64,000 nt of DNA, from contig OY783195.1 in the NCBI GenBank assembly GCA_963678675.1, forward strand, positions 4,660,001-4,724,000, written 5' to 3'. Positions 1 to 12,984 of this stretch are shown here, piece by piece. Numbering within the stretch: position 1 is the first letter of the stretch; each line of letters begins with the position of its first letter. The stretch comes from Xiphydria camelus. Taxonomy: Eukaryota > Arthropoda > Insecta > Hymenoptera > Xiphydriidae. A model generated the notes under the pieces. It ran no database searches and was not told the DNA's origin. It saw only the letters and a program-made list of their open reading frames with translations. Made by a program: the position numbers and the translations under genes.

Positions 1-82
1 TACTGGAGTTCTGGGTATGCTTAGAAATTATAGAGCACAAAGTACGATCTTCATCTCTTTTAATCGTTGAAACGTTGTTTAG

Positions 83-1156
<1,074 letters not shown>

Positions 1157-1848
1157 TTGGGGAAAAGAGTTACAGAGTGAGTTACAGCTAGTGGTTTAGA
1201 TCTTTTTTAATTGTACATACTTATGTAAATCCGAATCGACGTGTGCACAATCGTTTAGGATTTCATTGGTACAAATAAATACATGATATAACATTTACCG
1301 TAGGTCGAATTCGATTTTTGGTTTTTTACAAATTATTCATAGAGGAACTATTGGGAATGCCAGCCATCCAATTTTTGCTAAACAATGAGATATAATTTGA
1401 TTATATCGTCATAAAAATATATGAAACATTTTCGTTTCTCGTAATATAAAAAAAAGCCTCTTAATTATTAGCCCAGCTAACGCGTCCGGCAGTTAAATTT
1501 AACACTGCATCGTTCACAAATGCATAATATATAGAAATCTACGCGTGCTTTATGTGTATATAAACATATAAACATCTATCTTGGGAACTCTTATATTATC
1601 ATTTCAATTGGCTATGGAGTTTTACTACGATGAAAGAGTTTTTGTCAGAAGAATCTATTCGTCTAGAAATGCTTTTTGCTTCTGAAAAATCACTTTCCAA
1701 ATAAGTCTCTCGCTAATTTTTGCGACGTCGAAGTTAATACGTGACGCAAAGTAAAAAATAATGGTCCGAATACTCGATGAAGTTTATGGCTCGAAGAATT
1801 CACAGACATTTAGGTACTACTGACATTCAGTAATCGATGAACGGTGGA
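1157..1848. other. Tail-to-tail intergenic spacer
   Basis: About 690 AT-rich bases separate the stop codons of the NSUN4-like gene (+) and the SLC17 gene (-), so both 3' UTRs and terminators must fit here. No extra reading frame or clear inverted repeat was seen. Confidence 0.6.
1274..1279 (+). promoter_or_regulatory. Candidate poly(A) signal of the NSUN4-like gene
   Basis: AATAAA lies 118 bases after the TGA stop on the same strand, a normal distance for an insect 3' UTR. Nothing else between the stop and this site suggests an earlier end. Confidence 0.5.
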
Positions 1849-4800
1849 TTATTTTGAGTTCTTCCCTTTCAGGGGCAACGTCTGATCGGGGGTTTCGTCA
1901 TCGATTGATTTAGCCACTTTGTTCCACGTCTGCTCCTCGCCTGTGCCGAAGATGGTGTAGACTAAAATCTCGACTATGTAGAGCGCTACAGTTGTAAAGA
2001 ATATGACTCTCCATGCCTCTATAGTTTGCTGTAAATAAATAAGCATACGATATATTATGTCTATATCCACGAATCGATTTGTGTGTACATAATTGTAGGA
2101 TTAATTTTAATGTAAGAAGATTCTGTATTAAGACATGTTCTTCGTATTTAAATTCCTCATTGCATCGCTTCAGTTTAAACGCCCGACCATATTCATTCCT
2201 TCTTCAATCGGGTTTCGCATTTTCCTTCGAAATTCTCTTAAAGCATATAAATTATGTATTAAGACTTTCGTTTCCGCATTTAAATTCCCTATCGCATAGC
2301 TTCTGTATATGACGCCTTGTCATATTCCTTCCTTCTTCGATTGAGCTTTCCATTTTCGTATGCTCCCGTTTTAACCGGGCTTCCCATTTCCCTTCGAAAT
2401 TCCATTCGTATCGTTTCCTCGTTAGATATGAGCTTTCCCGAAATTCTACTCACATTTCCATGAGTCATCTTCCCGACGAATATCGGCACGACGAATCCCG
2501 GTATGGTGGCGAATGCATTCGTGATAGAGACCAGGGTCCCCGCGAAGTTGGGAGCGATATCTATGTGATTTGCCAAAAAGCCGCAGTACATTCCGCCTAT
2601 GCAAGTCACCCCGATCGTCATTAAAACGACCGCCAAATTTCGGTTGCATCCGACATACGACACTCCTATCAAGCACAGCATCGGAATGGCTGATGCTGTG
2701 AAAAGGAAAAATTAGTGTGTAATCAATTAAATGCTTTGAATCATATTTAGGGATGCAGTTTATCCAGTTGCATATATTTACCAATCAGAGTTCCCATTTT
2801 TCTCGATACGGTCACGCTTATCCAGGTTTTGTCTTGCATCACCGCGAGCCCCTTACTCAGAAGCATCGTAAACGCCCACATGCAAAGGAACGGCACGGCC
2901 GAGAGGCCGGCATTCTGAATTGGAATAGTTTAATTAACTTTGCACTTCGCCAATTTATATTTTCGACACACTTGAAGCCGCTAGAGATAAATCATCGAAT
3001 CAGGAAACGTAGCACTTACCGAGTTCAGGTCGAACTTGAGGATTTGATTCATGAAAGTAGGTAGCTCGATCAACAGCATGTACCATCCAAAATTACTGCA
3101 AAAGTGCGCCACTAAAATTGCCAGGAAAGGTGCAGACTTCACTACTTGACCCCATGGGACCGGTGGGTTCTATACAAATTATTTACATACAGTTGTTTGG
3201 GGTGAAACGCATTCCACGAAAGGCGGGGTGTAAAACGTTTGTGGCATACAACATTTCGTACCTCGTTTTCGATGTTTCCATCTTCACTTTGACCCAAAGA
3301 ATGACGAATGTACTCCTTTTCCTTCTCTGTGATAAATCTCGTTTGCTGTTCGGGGGAATCTTGCACCATAAACCACCAAGCGGCGCACCAGATCAAGCAC
3401 AATGCTCCCTCTATGTAGAAAACCGATTCCCACCCTAAATTAGCGGCTAGCAATCCGGACAGCAATATCGAGATTACAGTTCCCAGTGCGGTTCCTATAT
3501 GGATATTTCATTTAGTATTACGCTATTAGTCCTGTGTGTCTACTTGTGTCTCGTTACATTAAGGATTGCTGCGAATGTTTACCTGCGTAAACGATCGAGA
3601 CAAGGATGCTCCTTTCGTTAGGTGGGGCCCACTTGGCGACCATCACGTGCATGGCGGGGAAAGTCACACCCTAAAGTATAATAGGTCGATAATATTACTA
3701 ATCGTGCTCGATATTTCGCATTGCAAAGTTTTCAGGACAGATTCTGATGCAGATACAATTATCGCAACTCCTAAAATGTTCTTTAGCGCACATGTCATCC
3801 GTTTTCCTCCTATTTCATTAGAAATCTAGAGGTGAGATTTTTTAGTTTAGGTGGACTTTCTTCGACTTGCTCTCGCGTCGTGAAGTTTTGTTAATTGAAT
3901 AATTCGCTTGAATAATAACGCGAGTTATTTTTCAGTTGACCTCTGCTCGCCGCGGTGAATGAGTTTTTTAGGGATCAATTGAAAATTGACTTAAGTTGTT
4001 ATTCGAGCTGATGGTTCAATTGAATGTGCATGTGGGTACGCGTGAACTCACTCCTCCGATTCCTTGAATGACTCTCATCGCGATGAACAGTCCGTAGTGT
4101 AATTGCGCCATGAGTGGTGAAAACACAGACGCCACGAGGTTCAACATCACGGATCCGTTCATGACCCATCTCGCGGAAAGCAGTTCAGCCATTCTTCCAC
4201 CAGGTAAAAGAGACGCTAGGTATCCCCAGAAGTAGGATGAGAGGATTAGACCTTGTAGCGGCTCGTCCCATAAAAAGGGGCCATCCTACGTTTGATCATA
4301 AGATATAACGATTTCATTAAATTATGTAGATCAATGGAACGTCGGTTCAATTCGATCAATCCTCTTTAGCTTCATCGGTCGATAAGGACGTGAGAACTGC
4401 AGTAAACTAGGTCAGTCTGTGTGTTCTATGTCTACCTATTTATGTACGTTTTATTGCACCGTGTTGATAAAAATATCGCACGTCGTGTATAGCTCGAACA
4501 GAAACCCTCGTAAATTGCTTCTTTTTCGCGGAGTCTAACCGTGTCTCTAAAAATACTGTACACATACATGGATGTCAGCCCGTGAGCAGTTAGTTGTGTA
4601 GGTGCTATACGCAGAATTTGCATGAATAACCGTTTTATCCGTTAACCGAAAAAAACAGGGAAAACCACATGTTCAGAATAAAAGAATTAATTTTCATTAA
4701 AGTCAAAAGGACGTTCACTTACTTCCTTGGGAATTTCTGTTTCGTTGATAGGGGTATCTCCGAATTGACAAACATCTTCCGATTCGATGGTAAAGCTCTT

Positions 4801-7800
4801 ATTTGTGTCCAGGAGTTGATGATGTCCGTTATTACTTCTCAGGGCAGTATGGTTGACCATGGCAACTATAGCAATGCTCACGTTCACTTTGAACCCGTAG
4901 ATGATAGCGAGACCCATGGACCCCATGATGGCCATTAAATACCGGGCGGGAATTAAAGTCTTTCCATCGCCTCTTCGTTCTGAAAAATATGTCAGTGCGG
5001 CATATTTAAATATCTATGTTGTGAATCTGTATTATCAAGTAAGACTGGTCTTGTTGTTTTCGAGAAGTTTAATGCCAAGTTTAGTCTTTGTCGGATTAAC
5101 TCAAAGAAAAAATTATTTCATCGATATTCGATGAATTTAGGGGTATTTTTGTATACTCACAGCTAGACTGATAAAGAAATGTAATTCAATTCAAATGAAA
5201 TGTTAGTTGATTCTCCTCTGGTTGTGATACAAGTGATATTTTTATCGAATAAACGAAGCGATAGCTAGACTAATCGAATTCTGATGGAAATATACTCGTA
5301 TATATTTTTCTACATAAAATTGTAGAGATTTTATATTTCCTTTGCGACATCGACCTAATAATCGTGCTTTTCGTAATCGGTGCGAAAAAATATATAAGAT
5401 AGGGTGGTCGAACGACCGATTCTAGATATTTTGATTTTTGGCAAAACCTCAAGTCGCAATAATTTGACCGTAAACAAATCATTCTTTTTGAATGAACTCA
5501 ATTTTTTGTTATCAGTTAATCGTATGTACAGGTGCAGGGCGAATTGATTACGCGCGGTTAACGTATTACGAGTCGAAGCAATGACCTTTTTATTTGGCGT
5601 ACGAGGTTCGGCGCACGTTTCGTCGTACGCTTAACTCGTAAAGTACGGCTTGTCTCCTCCTATCGGCCTGGCAGAGGGAACAGGTTTCGTGAGATTGGCA
5701 ATGCTCCAACCCGCATGAGCTGCGCGACGTGCGAATCGGTTCGATCCTTTATTTCTCGGCAAACACGGGGGTAAATGGTTATCATCAAATGTATTCCTAT
5801 GTTACGACACGTCGCATCGTACGAGTCCACGTGGCAGGCTCGTCAGCTGCGTATGGAAGAGCGAGGCAAAATAGAGAAAGAAGTTGTCCCTTGGCTGGTA
5901 TTCTTAACTATGTTATCTAGGGGCTATCTGCTTTGCCCATTTTGCACTGACGGGTTCCAAAATTCATTTTTTATACTCAAGGTCTAACGGGCTCCCGTTT
6001 TTCGACAATAGGGGATTTCAAAGGCTTTATGCCGTCATGTAGGAGGACATGTCCGATTAAGCTGCGGATATTTCTACTGGCGGAGTGGTCTTGGTACGGG
6101 GCTTCTCTACTAGCGCCGCTCTTATTACAGGTGTTTTCTACTGCGGGCGGTCCTACCACGGCCGTTTCTACTATGGGGGTTTGTAGTACGGGCGCTTCTA
6201 CTCCAGGTATTTGTATAACACGTGAGCCTATTATGGCTACGTCAAACGTGAAGCAAAATTTGTAATTGTTTAAAAGTAAAGTTTAAGCGATCGAATGAAA
6301 CAGACTGGGTTTAAATTATGCAGTCGGACTCTCTCTTCACTACGTGAAACTAAATGTCTTTTGTGGCGTGTGATGTGAGAGTAAAATTATTTTTGGAATG
6401 GGATTGCGGACTACGTGCATGAAGAGAAATGGGTCGCCGATTGCAGGGTGTTTTAAAATATCGCGGAGAGCTGTCGCGAATACGTATTTTTTCTCCTTAT
6501 CGCGACGTATCTTATCATTTCTCGGACGCTAGGGGGAATTGGTAACATCGGCGTCAATGATTCTATCGATGACATCTGGTTTCTTGAGGGAAGGAATCGA
6601 AGTTCGAAAGACGGAGGTCAAGATCGAGGTCGAATATAAATATAGGCGTATATATTAGCTATCTCTGATCTTCTGTTCATAAAATAATTTATGATAAAAT
6701 TTAATTGCTCTAAAAATGATTCTCCAGGCAATTAAGCCAGACTTCTCGATCCTCAGAATTTTCCGTGTTCAATTTGGGACTGGACATGTATAATATAATG
6801 TAGCCGATTAACATTTTGTATAAATTCGTATTTTCAATCTTATCAAGGTCTTCATATCGATGCGAATAATTATTCGGGTGTATCAACGAATACCCGAGTA
6901 CAGGCTCACGTCATAGAAAATTTCGTCGTCCGCTCCATTCGTTAACGCCTGTTATATCACCATACCTCTTTTGACATGGTGGAATGTCGTACATAATAAT
7001 CAACGTGGCAGTAATACTCAAATTTAACGAGTGTAAAGAGAGGAGACCAATTTGTATTAAATCGAAATACGCTTCGAATTGAGATACCTATAAATCTTGG
7101 CCAATTCAAGACTCGAATAAACCTGACCTACTTTGGAAACGACGAATCTTTTAGGGTCCACCAACATACGTGCGCACACGTAGCACGACGAAGGAGTTAT
7201 TATTACGCGTGAAGCGTCGGCGCCGGACGTTTGCACGGAATTGCATCAGCGGAGTGAAAGCGCGTGACGCGATGTGGAATAATTATTTAAGGCATTTTTG
7301 ACATTTGAAAGAATTCGCGATTAATTTTTTGTATTAATTTGAAAACTGCGTGCTATTTTTTTTTGCTATGCAACTCATCCTTCGATAGAGCCATGTATAG
7401 TCATATATGCGAGTAGGACCGGTCCAGAGTCATACGTGCCGAATTGCATTCGCACGGTGCAAGGTAGGAAGGGCGCGGATCTTGCACTTTCAAGGTGAAT
7501 TGAGGTCGAGCGTCGGCGTAAGATCACGTAACGGAAGGCACGTCTCCGAATGAAAGAAATCTAAGACGAAATCTAATCGCGTATTAAATCCATAAAGCGT
7601 GACTTTGGTAAATTATGTCAATGTTGAGTCAGAGAGATTAGGCATAGATTATGAATGGCGCGAAACTGGAAGTGGGGAACCACGAAGGATTATGCTGCAT
7701 TTATTCACACTTGAAAAACATATTTTCCTCGCGTATATACATTTGGTAAAATAATTTATTTGATTTGGCACACAGATACACATTGAACTCGGAATATTAC

Positions 7801-8092
7801 CAGTAACATTATTTCATCTGTCATTAAATTTAGAAATTTGCGAGGGAAAGAGTGAAAATACTCAACATTTTATAACGCATAAGTTTTGCCAGAGGGCATG
7901 CCAAGGTCATGGGATTAAAACACCATAGCGGAATCCTATTCCCATGATTTATTTTTTAGAAGAAAACGATAAAACGAATAAATGTTTCGCCTCAAAAGCG
8001 ATCGGAAAATTTTCCCGTCTCATCGATATTTCTAGAGATCGATGAGATGATGCTCTTTACTCACCGTCATTGATCCCATTCGTCACTGCCAT
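1849..8092 (-). CDS. SLC17-family (sialin / Na-phosphate cotransporter-like) MFS transporter, complete, nine exons
   Basis: Seen, in transcript order on the - strand: coding exons 8092-8065, 4979-4723, 4285-4052, 3670-3583, 3494-3262, 3169-3020, 2914-2782, 2695-2454 and 2028-1849. They sum to 1545 nt (514 residues plus TAA), usual for SLC17, and every junction is GT-AG with matching phase. The start is the ATG at 8092 in a good Kozak context (AACCATGG); its 28-nt exon joins as [16 protein letters not shown]. Marks include [18 protein letters not shown] (TM1), [11 protein letters not shown], a lumenal loop with Asn sites, [48 protein letters not shown], a hydrophilic central loop, [29 protein letters not shown] and a final [17 protein letters not shown] helix with a polar tail. 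About 12 membrane helices are expected. Family members carry anions such as phosphate, sialate or glutamate with Na+ or H+; substrate and membrane cannot be told here. Insect relatives are usually annotated as putative inorganic phosphate cotransporter or sialin. Confidence 0.93.
3840..4020. repeat. Fold-back-like repeat in SLC17 intron, relative of the 44.8-kb element
   Basis: Seen in the intron between exons 4052-4285 and 3583-3670. The right part (GACTTAAGTTGTT, then a GGCTCAATTGA-like stretch) resembles the right arm of the inverted repeat at 44788-45020. The left side is more diverged. Probably an old non-autonomous insertion; it explains why this intron is longer than its neighbours. 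Confidence 0.35.
5290..5470. repeat. Dispersed repeat shared with 43.86-43.99 kb
   Basis: The stretch beginning TTTTATATTTCC and running through a GACCTAATAA-like core to GATTTTTGGCAAAA aligns over about 120 bases with 43870-43990 (TTATATTTCCC, GACCTGATAA, GATTTTTGCAAAA). Both translate on the - strand to similar peptides with the pattern [11 protein letters not shown], which reflects shared ancestry of the DNA, not a proven protein. No terminal repeat could be fixed in this copy. Confidence 0.5.
6065..6275 (+). pseudogene. Decayed Tyr/Gly/Arg-rich repeat peptide frame
   Basis: Read on + with one frame change, the stretch gives a run of [32 protein letters not shown] and [12 protein letters not shown], broken by three in-frame stops (near 6112, 6182 and 6222). 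The DNA shows imperfect units around TTTCTACTGCGGGCGG. This looks like a short Gly/Tyr-rich secreted peptide of the kind found in insect cuticle or glands, now broken, lying antisense in an SLC17 intron. No signal peptide exon was found. Simple repeat expansion with no protein history is the alternative. Confidence 0.28.
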
Positions 8093-8774
8093 GGTTTTTC
8101 TCCAGAAATGCGCACGGGGTTTGAATATAGCTCTTCGGGAATTTTTTCAGAATCTCGGCCTTTTTGAAATTCAGACTAAGAATGTTAGTTTTCCCGGTAG
8201 AACGTTTGTTTAATACGTTCCTGTAGTACTTCGAATCTTCGTGTACGACTTCAGCTTTTTCCAAAAGCTCGTTTCTGGAACCGGACTCTGCTACTCCACT
8301 CGAGCATTATCCAGAGTCTGATCAAAATATCTATGGAAACTCCAACTTTGCACAGTGAACCAACGACGTATATTAAACTGTCGCTTTGCTTTTACGCGCG
8401 GAAATACTTTCGCAAGCGAGAAACGCGTGGTACCGAATGACCGCAGCAGCCTGCGAAGCTGTCAGAGGATTTACGAAGCGCCGGCCGCGTGCGGCGCGTT
8501 CTATAAACGTTTCAGCCTCACCAAGACACGCGTACGGGGCACCTGTAGGATAGCGAATCCAACGCTATCACACACCCGTTCGTCGCGGGCATCGATCCGA
8601 GAACCCCCGGCGTCAGCCGTATAGACCATCTCTCGGGGGGTGGGAGAACGAGAAAAATCCCCCCACCCTTTCTCTCCCAAAAGATAAGCAATTTTCCAGG
8701 GGAGACACGTGGAAAGCTTTCACGTTGTTACCGAGCGCGCAAATAAAGCGTGAAATGTCCGAGGCATAAACTTA
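8093..8774. other. Upstream region of the SLC17 gene (5' UTR/promoter side)
   Basis: The transcript reads leftward out of this stretch. It must hold the 5' UTR and probably the promoter unless another 5' exon lies further right. GC content rises at 8400-8660. No TATA box at a convincing distance from an initiator was found on the - strand, and no reading frame here is supported. Confidence 0.4.
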
Positions 8775-9046
8775 TACCGTATATCCGTCTCTGTACTGGC
8801 CAGTTTGAAAGTTACCTTCGGATAGGCTTGGTCGGTAATCGAGACACATTTACCGTAATTATAATTATTTTCGTAATTTCCATTATTCGCAAATTCTCAA
8901 TTTCGAGGTTAGACGCCTCGATCTCCCGAATTGACATCAACTCTAACTGACAACTCGACTTCTACCGTATTAAATGACTCGAGTACCGACCAAGCCTATC
9001 CGAAGGTAACTTTCAAACTGGCCAGTACAGAGACGGACATACGGTA
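8775..9046. repeat. Near-perfect fold-back repeat, 63-bp arms
   Basis: Arms 8775-8837 and 8984-9046 are inverted copies that match at 62 of 63 positions; the arm starts TACCGTATATCCGTCTCTG. The spacer is 146 bases. Such close identity means a recent origin or ongoing gene conversion. It sits about 680 bp upstream of the SLC17 start codon. Form fits a MITE or snap-back repeat; no target duplication could be fixed. Confidence 0.85.
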
Positions 9047-9654
9047 CGTATACGTAAATATATCAGGATTTAGCAAGAAATACTCGTTGCGCAATTTTGG
9101 CAATATCTGTCCCGTAGTTACGCCTGGATGATGATGAAATCTTTGCGAATGTGTCTCCATCATATTTACTCGGTATATTGCTTCACGTGAATCGATCGCG
9201 TGATATCGAATTTGAATATCGTCGAAAAAATTCCCATCCAACTACTTTTACGACCCTATAGGTACACTCGCAGTCCCGCGTTGATTCTAACCAGTTATTC
9301 TAATTTTCGTTTCACAAAGGAGGAAGATTTAGCCGATGACGTCGGACCATAGCTCGGTCGATACATTCTTATCTACTCGGTCGAGTCGGTCTGCTAGCTG
9401 GCCCCATCTGCCCTCGTGCTTTGGAGTTCTGCGTCGAATGGTTTAACGTCATCGCGATACCGATAATGCAGTACGAGATTCACGCGCCTGCATAATGATT
9501 TTTAGGCTTGCTCTACAAAATTATCGTCCCCTGTCGCAATTTTTCTTTTCTATTTCTTTTTGAACCTAACGTAGGTGAGATATACATTTATCAAAGCAAA
9601 TTTCGAGCTCGAGGAAATATAAACATTCAAAAGTTGCTCGTGTTTATTTTCGTA

Positions 9655-9909
9655 TATCGTCGTTGAAGATGCAATAGCTCGTAACCTACAGTTCCCGCCA
9701 AATCGAGATTTGGACGTCATAAGACTTGCGGTATATTTGTTTACGTATATGCAAAATCTCGTAAGCTACAGTTTTATAATAAATCCGGTATTTTAAAAAT
9801 AATAAGCCTCTCGTATCCCACACACATATTATACCGCGAGTCTTATGACGTCCAAATCTCGTTTTGGCCAAACTGTGGGTTACGACCTATTGCACCTTCA
9901 ACGATGATA
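9655..9909. repeat. Fold-back MITE-like element, about 75-bp arms
   Basis: Arms 9661-9735 and 9830-9903 are inverted copies, from CGTTGAAGATGCAATAG to GACTTGCGGTATA on the left. Pairing continues weakly into the flanks (TATCGT against TATCAT). The arms carry about ten differences, so it is older than the 8.8-kb palindrome. Spacer about 94 bases. No coding capacity. Confidence 0.8.
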
Positions 9910-10062
9910 TGCTCTCCATCGATACCGAGATTCCATCATTTCGAAAATGTATTACAATAGCAGCTAGTTTTTTTCTTCTTTGTAAGAATTTCGGACCTAA
10001 CTGCTTACCCTCTCTGTAACTGATTACTTTTCACGTTAATAATTTCTCGAATAGTCTAGGTA

Positions 10063-10290
10063 TACGGAGAAAAAGGATTAGTTAATTTTACAGTAAATTC
10101 CGGTAATAGGGCTCCTCGGGTGGTGAAACAGCTTACTTTTTACAGTTCGTAACAGTATAAACATCAGTTTATAGAGTAAAATTTATTATGCACCCTACAC
10201 ATATTAACGGGAGATTGGTAATTTTTACCGTATAAACTGACGTCAATACTGTTACGAACTGTAAAAATTATCAATCTTTTTTTTTCCGTG
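10063..10290. mobile_element. TA-type MITE with CGGAGAAAAA ends
   Basis: The left end reads TATACGGAGAAAAAGGATTA and the right end ATCTTTTTTTTTCCGTGTA. An inner pair of inverted repeats (ACAGTTCGTAACAGTATAAA near 10142 and its complement near 10245) gives a long hairpin. The ends match the shared terminal pattern of the many small TA-flanked elements in this window. Confidence 0.65.
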
Positions 10291-11920
10291 TACATTCCAC
10301 CATTCCGCCAGTATCTGTATCTCGAATCTAGGAACGATTCGACGTGGTACGATTCTGGGATTTTAGTAACAAAAAATAATGGCTATATTCGGCCAATGTG
10401 ATCGCCCAGCGAGCATTCAACGTTTATTGCTTAAAATCAAACATTAGACCTATCGGGACCTAATGTTTACCGAGCGATCGTATCTGCCGAACGCGACCAA
10501 TGGTATATGATTTATCGATTAATGCGGGGGTTGACTACGTTATTGATGGCATCGTCGGTCGGTGCGCCAAATGGCCGAGCGCCCGATAGATACGTTGAAC
10601 CGATAAGACTGCTCTCGTTCGAAGAGAAGAAACGATACTTTGGTTCCAATTACCTATAGGTTCAAATTTACAAGGGAGATTACAGCGTGTTTCTAATGTT
10701 GGATATCGTTGAGTGTGTGCCTTCGAAAGGTTCCTCTTTTAATGTCGACTACAATAACGCACACTGTTCGTCGCGATTGAGGGCAATTCGCGAGATACGT
10801 GATATTTATTCAACGCACAACTCTTCGATGTTCCTCCGATCTCGCGGTTGCCTCTAATTCCAATTTCATGTGATATTTGCATTGACTCATCCCCAGGCGC
10901 TCAACGCAGGAAATCGAACAGTTGCATCGATGAAGTTGTTGAATTTATAGGTGAAACTAGAGACGCTTTTATCACAAAAATAAAATTGTCAGGAAATAAT
11001 TCATGAACAAAGTCGACGTTATATTTCGAAATGATTATATCGTCTAGGCCCCTTGAAAATCTGGAGAACCTGAAAATTTTCTGATTTTTTCTGATTTTTC
11101 AAAGGTCTCTAACCTTTAATCTCTGCTTGTTCCGACAGAGCTCTATCACCGAAGACTCCGATCGTCCTGCGACGCGTCGGAGATCTTCGAGAAAGCCCCC
11201 GAAGACGTTGGAGCTTTTTTGAGATGTGTGGATGGATGTAGAAAGTGGGGCGAAGCAGATGACATCAAAGAAGAGGCCGCCGTAAGACCCACCGGTCTCC
11301 TAGAGTAGGCCTATTTTGCAGTGAATCGACGTGCCCTTTTTTCTAATTCGTAACAGGCGCCTTATTACCTAAATTGAAACATTTGGTCGGTTGATTACTG
11401 TAGAATAGACCTATGTGGAGGGATCTCCGGGGGCTGAGCAAGAAGATATTCAGTAAGCAGCCATCGCCTCGACGGAGGGATTAACGCAGAGGGGTTTGCA
11501 TGTTTTTCGGTCCCTCAAGGCCCCATTATGCCGCAGGACGATTGGTCCGAACCGGCATGGGGTCTTGTTGTAATTATTGATTTTGACAACTGTGCACGGT
11601 GGCCACGAGTCGACGCCTTCGTCGCTTCGACTCGTGATTTTCTTCGTACTTATTTTAAGTTTCAGACTCTCATCGCTTCCTTTGCAGCTCGGTACATCCC
11701 TTTTGGATCTCGCGTTATCAGCCTTGAAATCGGATCACCCTCCGACTTCGCTTGTTAACACTTTTGATTCGCTGCGTTTTTCAAGTAGCTTTTTGAATCG
11801 AGTTTCCTCGAGGAGCGATGAGAGATTTCGCGGCAGTTCGTTCTTAGCGTCGAAGTGATTATTGGATGCGAATTTTTAAAGTTTAATTGTTTTCGCTTCT
11901 ACGCGAAGAACGCCTTAGGT
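10291..11920. other. No gene recognised
   Basis: Mixed sequence. An ATG-started frame at 11528-11758 (76 codons) resembles no family I know. The stretch 11150-11760 is GC-richer than its surroundings and may be an old retroelement piece, but no motif supports that. Confidence 0.35.
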
Positions 11921-12003
11921 TTTTTCAAGTCAATCGAGTCCTCTGTATTTTTCAAGACAATCCAATCCTTCGTCCTTTTCAAGTCAGTCGAGTCCTCAGT
12001 CCA
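11921..12003. repeat. Short tandem repeat, three degenerate 27-29-bp units
   Basis: Three successive units share TTTTCAAGTCAATCGAGTCC with a few substitutions in each (the middle unit is the most diverged). A possible splice donor (CAAG then GTAAGT) follows at about 12061 but no exon could be supported around it. Confidence 0.6.
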
Positions 12004-12959
12004 TTTAGATGAATGAAATCTGCTAACCATAGGCATGTAACGGTTTTTTCAGCTTCGCAAGGTAAGTGCACTTTATTCAGGTGTGTTATAGAATGTACGA
12101 GATGAAGCTCCGGTGGCGGATGCGTCCCGGGACGTTATCCCTAGTGTAGGCCCTTGCACCGGGGTGGAGAGAGTCGAAGTCGTGGGGTGAATGCATCGGC
12201 GCGTGTGTGGTTGCATTTTTTATATACAGCTAGAGGGAGGTAGGCTAGTCTTTCCGAGTGAATGTGTTGGCTAGTTTTAAGTAGGCAGGGCAGATGCGGC
12301 AGTTCTTTCACGAAATAACGCGAAAGCTCTCTCGAATCTGGTATCCGAAAAAAAGCGCCCGCGGTCCTAAACTCGGACGCACGCGAAAATGAAGTATTTA
12401 AGTTATCAAAGTGCGTGAAAAGTGCGGTAGTGAAAATACGAAGGCTCGAAAATTCGAATTAAATGTGCACAGACGTTTACGGACTGCGATTCTGCGAATC
12501 GGAGGTCGTCGTTTGAGCTAGCCACTTATTTAGTTCGCGAGTGAATTTTTAAAATCGTCCATCTCTCGATCTCGATGATTCTTTATAAATTCATGTAGGT
12601 TGAGAGTGGGCCGAAGCAATTTCAAACTTCACACGGATGAATAGGAATTTCCATCTCATTTTGATCAAAGTTGATTCGATCGATGGATGTGAAAAAATGA
12701 CCTTGTTCGTCCGGGTGAGGTTTGAGAGCTGAAAGGGTTTTTTTCCGTCTATAGAGAATTTTCGAGTCTATTAATATATCCTTCGCATCATCGAGAGCTT
12801 CGCTCGAAGAGGCGATTTGCCGAAGAGGATAACTAACTCGCGTTTCATGTGTACATATTTTTTATATTGCCATCGTGCACGTTGTCGCTCGCGGTATCAA
12901 GTAACTTTTGACTCAACAATTTCGCTGCAGTGTTTCAGGGTAGCACCTTATTTTCAGCG
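12004..12959. other. No gene recognised; possible 5' UTR-like stretch
   Basis: Contains a TATATA at 12218 and, downstream, purine-rich GTGCGTGAAAAGTGCGG-type sequence common in insect 5' UTRs, but no initiator at the right spacing and no start codon with a supported frame. Recorded as unexplained. Confidence 0.25.
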
Positions 12960-12984
12960 AAATTAATAAAGGATTTATTTGGGG

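Larger units (their letters stand above)
4980..8064 (-). other. First SLC17 intron, about 3.1 kb
   Basis: This is by far the longest intron of the gene; the others are 75-440 bases. Seen inside: a dispersed repeat at 5290-5470, a Tyr/Gly-rich decayed frame at 6065-6275 on the opposite strand, and otherwise AT-rich DNA with no conserved exon. Splicing joins a lone G from exon 1 to AA in exon 2 to form a Glu codon. Its size and position make it the natural place for intronic regulation, but no specific site was identified. Confidence 0.7.

Noticed and set aside
5725..5760. tRNA B-box-like GGTTCGATCC
   Set aside because: No matching A box, acceptor stem or anticodon arm at the required distances.
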